NCBI GenBank assembly: GCA_963725415.1
Contig: CAVRZY010000249.1
Coordinates: 1-59,282 of the forward strand
Source: CAVRZY01 sp963725415
Lineage (GTDB): Bacteria; Acidobacteriota; Terriglobia; Bryobacterales; Bryobacteraceae
Direction: 5' to 3'
Length of the DNA stretch: 59,282 nt
The notes below the pieces were generated by a model that did no database searches, was not told the DNA's origin, and was given only the letters and a program-made list of their open reading frames with translations. This document shows positions 59,250-59,282 of the stretch, piece after piece (position 1 is the first letter of the stretch; each line of letters opens with the position of its first letter). The position numbers and the translations under genes are program-made.

Positions 59250-59282
59250 TATCCATTACTCTACGGTTGATGTCAAGCCGGT

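Noticed and set aside
1..59282. CRISPR array or tRNA/rRNA genes
   Set aside because: No regularly spaced direct repeats and no tRNA or rRNA-like segments were seen in any gap on either strand.

Overview
The window reads as a high-GC chromosomal segment of an acidobacterium, most likely of the Solibacter/Bryobacterales type. The evidence is a set of Tat-exported sulfatases and sugar enzymes, a very large TonB-dependent receptor with an N-terminal carboxypeptidase-regulatory domain, several Hanks-type Ser/Thr kinases (PEGA or PD40 C-termini), and a scrap of an acidobacterial-type (ADOP-like) ABC permease. This assignment is an inference from gene content. No rRNA or tRNA gene is visible.

Left third (0-26 kb): housekeeping genes. 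Haem synthesis (hemH end, hemG) is followed by a divergent hypothetical gene. Then come the SAM cycle pair metK-ahcY, a protein-quality block tig-clpX-lon (no clpP between tig and clpX), and rho. Downstream of rho lies a VapBC-type toxin-antitoxin pair enclosed by a second, truncated copy of the rho 3' half. An export operon follows: three successive membrane fusion proteins, two with long low-complexity inserts, then one MacB-type permease and one TolC-type channel, with no ATPase gene. mutL converges on an ftsY-ribD operon.

Middle (26-37 kb): a carbohydrate-oriented, secreted-enzyme region. It contains two sulfatases, a GH29 fucosidase, a Gfo/Idh/MocA enzyme, a tandem metallo-beta-lactamase-fold protein, a HEAT-repeat protein and a PEGA kinase, with palindromic repeats and a MITE-like element between genes.

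Right part (37-59 kb): accessory and mobile DNA. It holds UPF0158, a VapBC pair behind a textbook promoter, a kinase-TPR gene broken by a second antitoxin/toxin-fragment module, an RHH-DNA methyltransferase pair, a decayed group II intron next to an IS21 fragment, a MITE, a kinase with a beta-propeller, a DapA-like exported protein, an FHA-adenylate cyclase, a TonB-dependent receptor, an exported mannonate dehydratase-like enzyme, IS701, IS4, IS1634-like and IS630 copies or fragments, and a ROK regulator.

A pervasive property of this sequence is single-base frameshifts in genes that must be functional (tig, clpX, lon, rho, mutL, ftsY and others), mostly one-base insertions. I treat these as probable sequence or assembly errors and annotate the intact reconstructed genes across them. 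Each such break is noted so the reader can judge.
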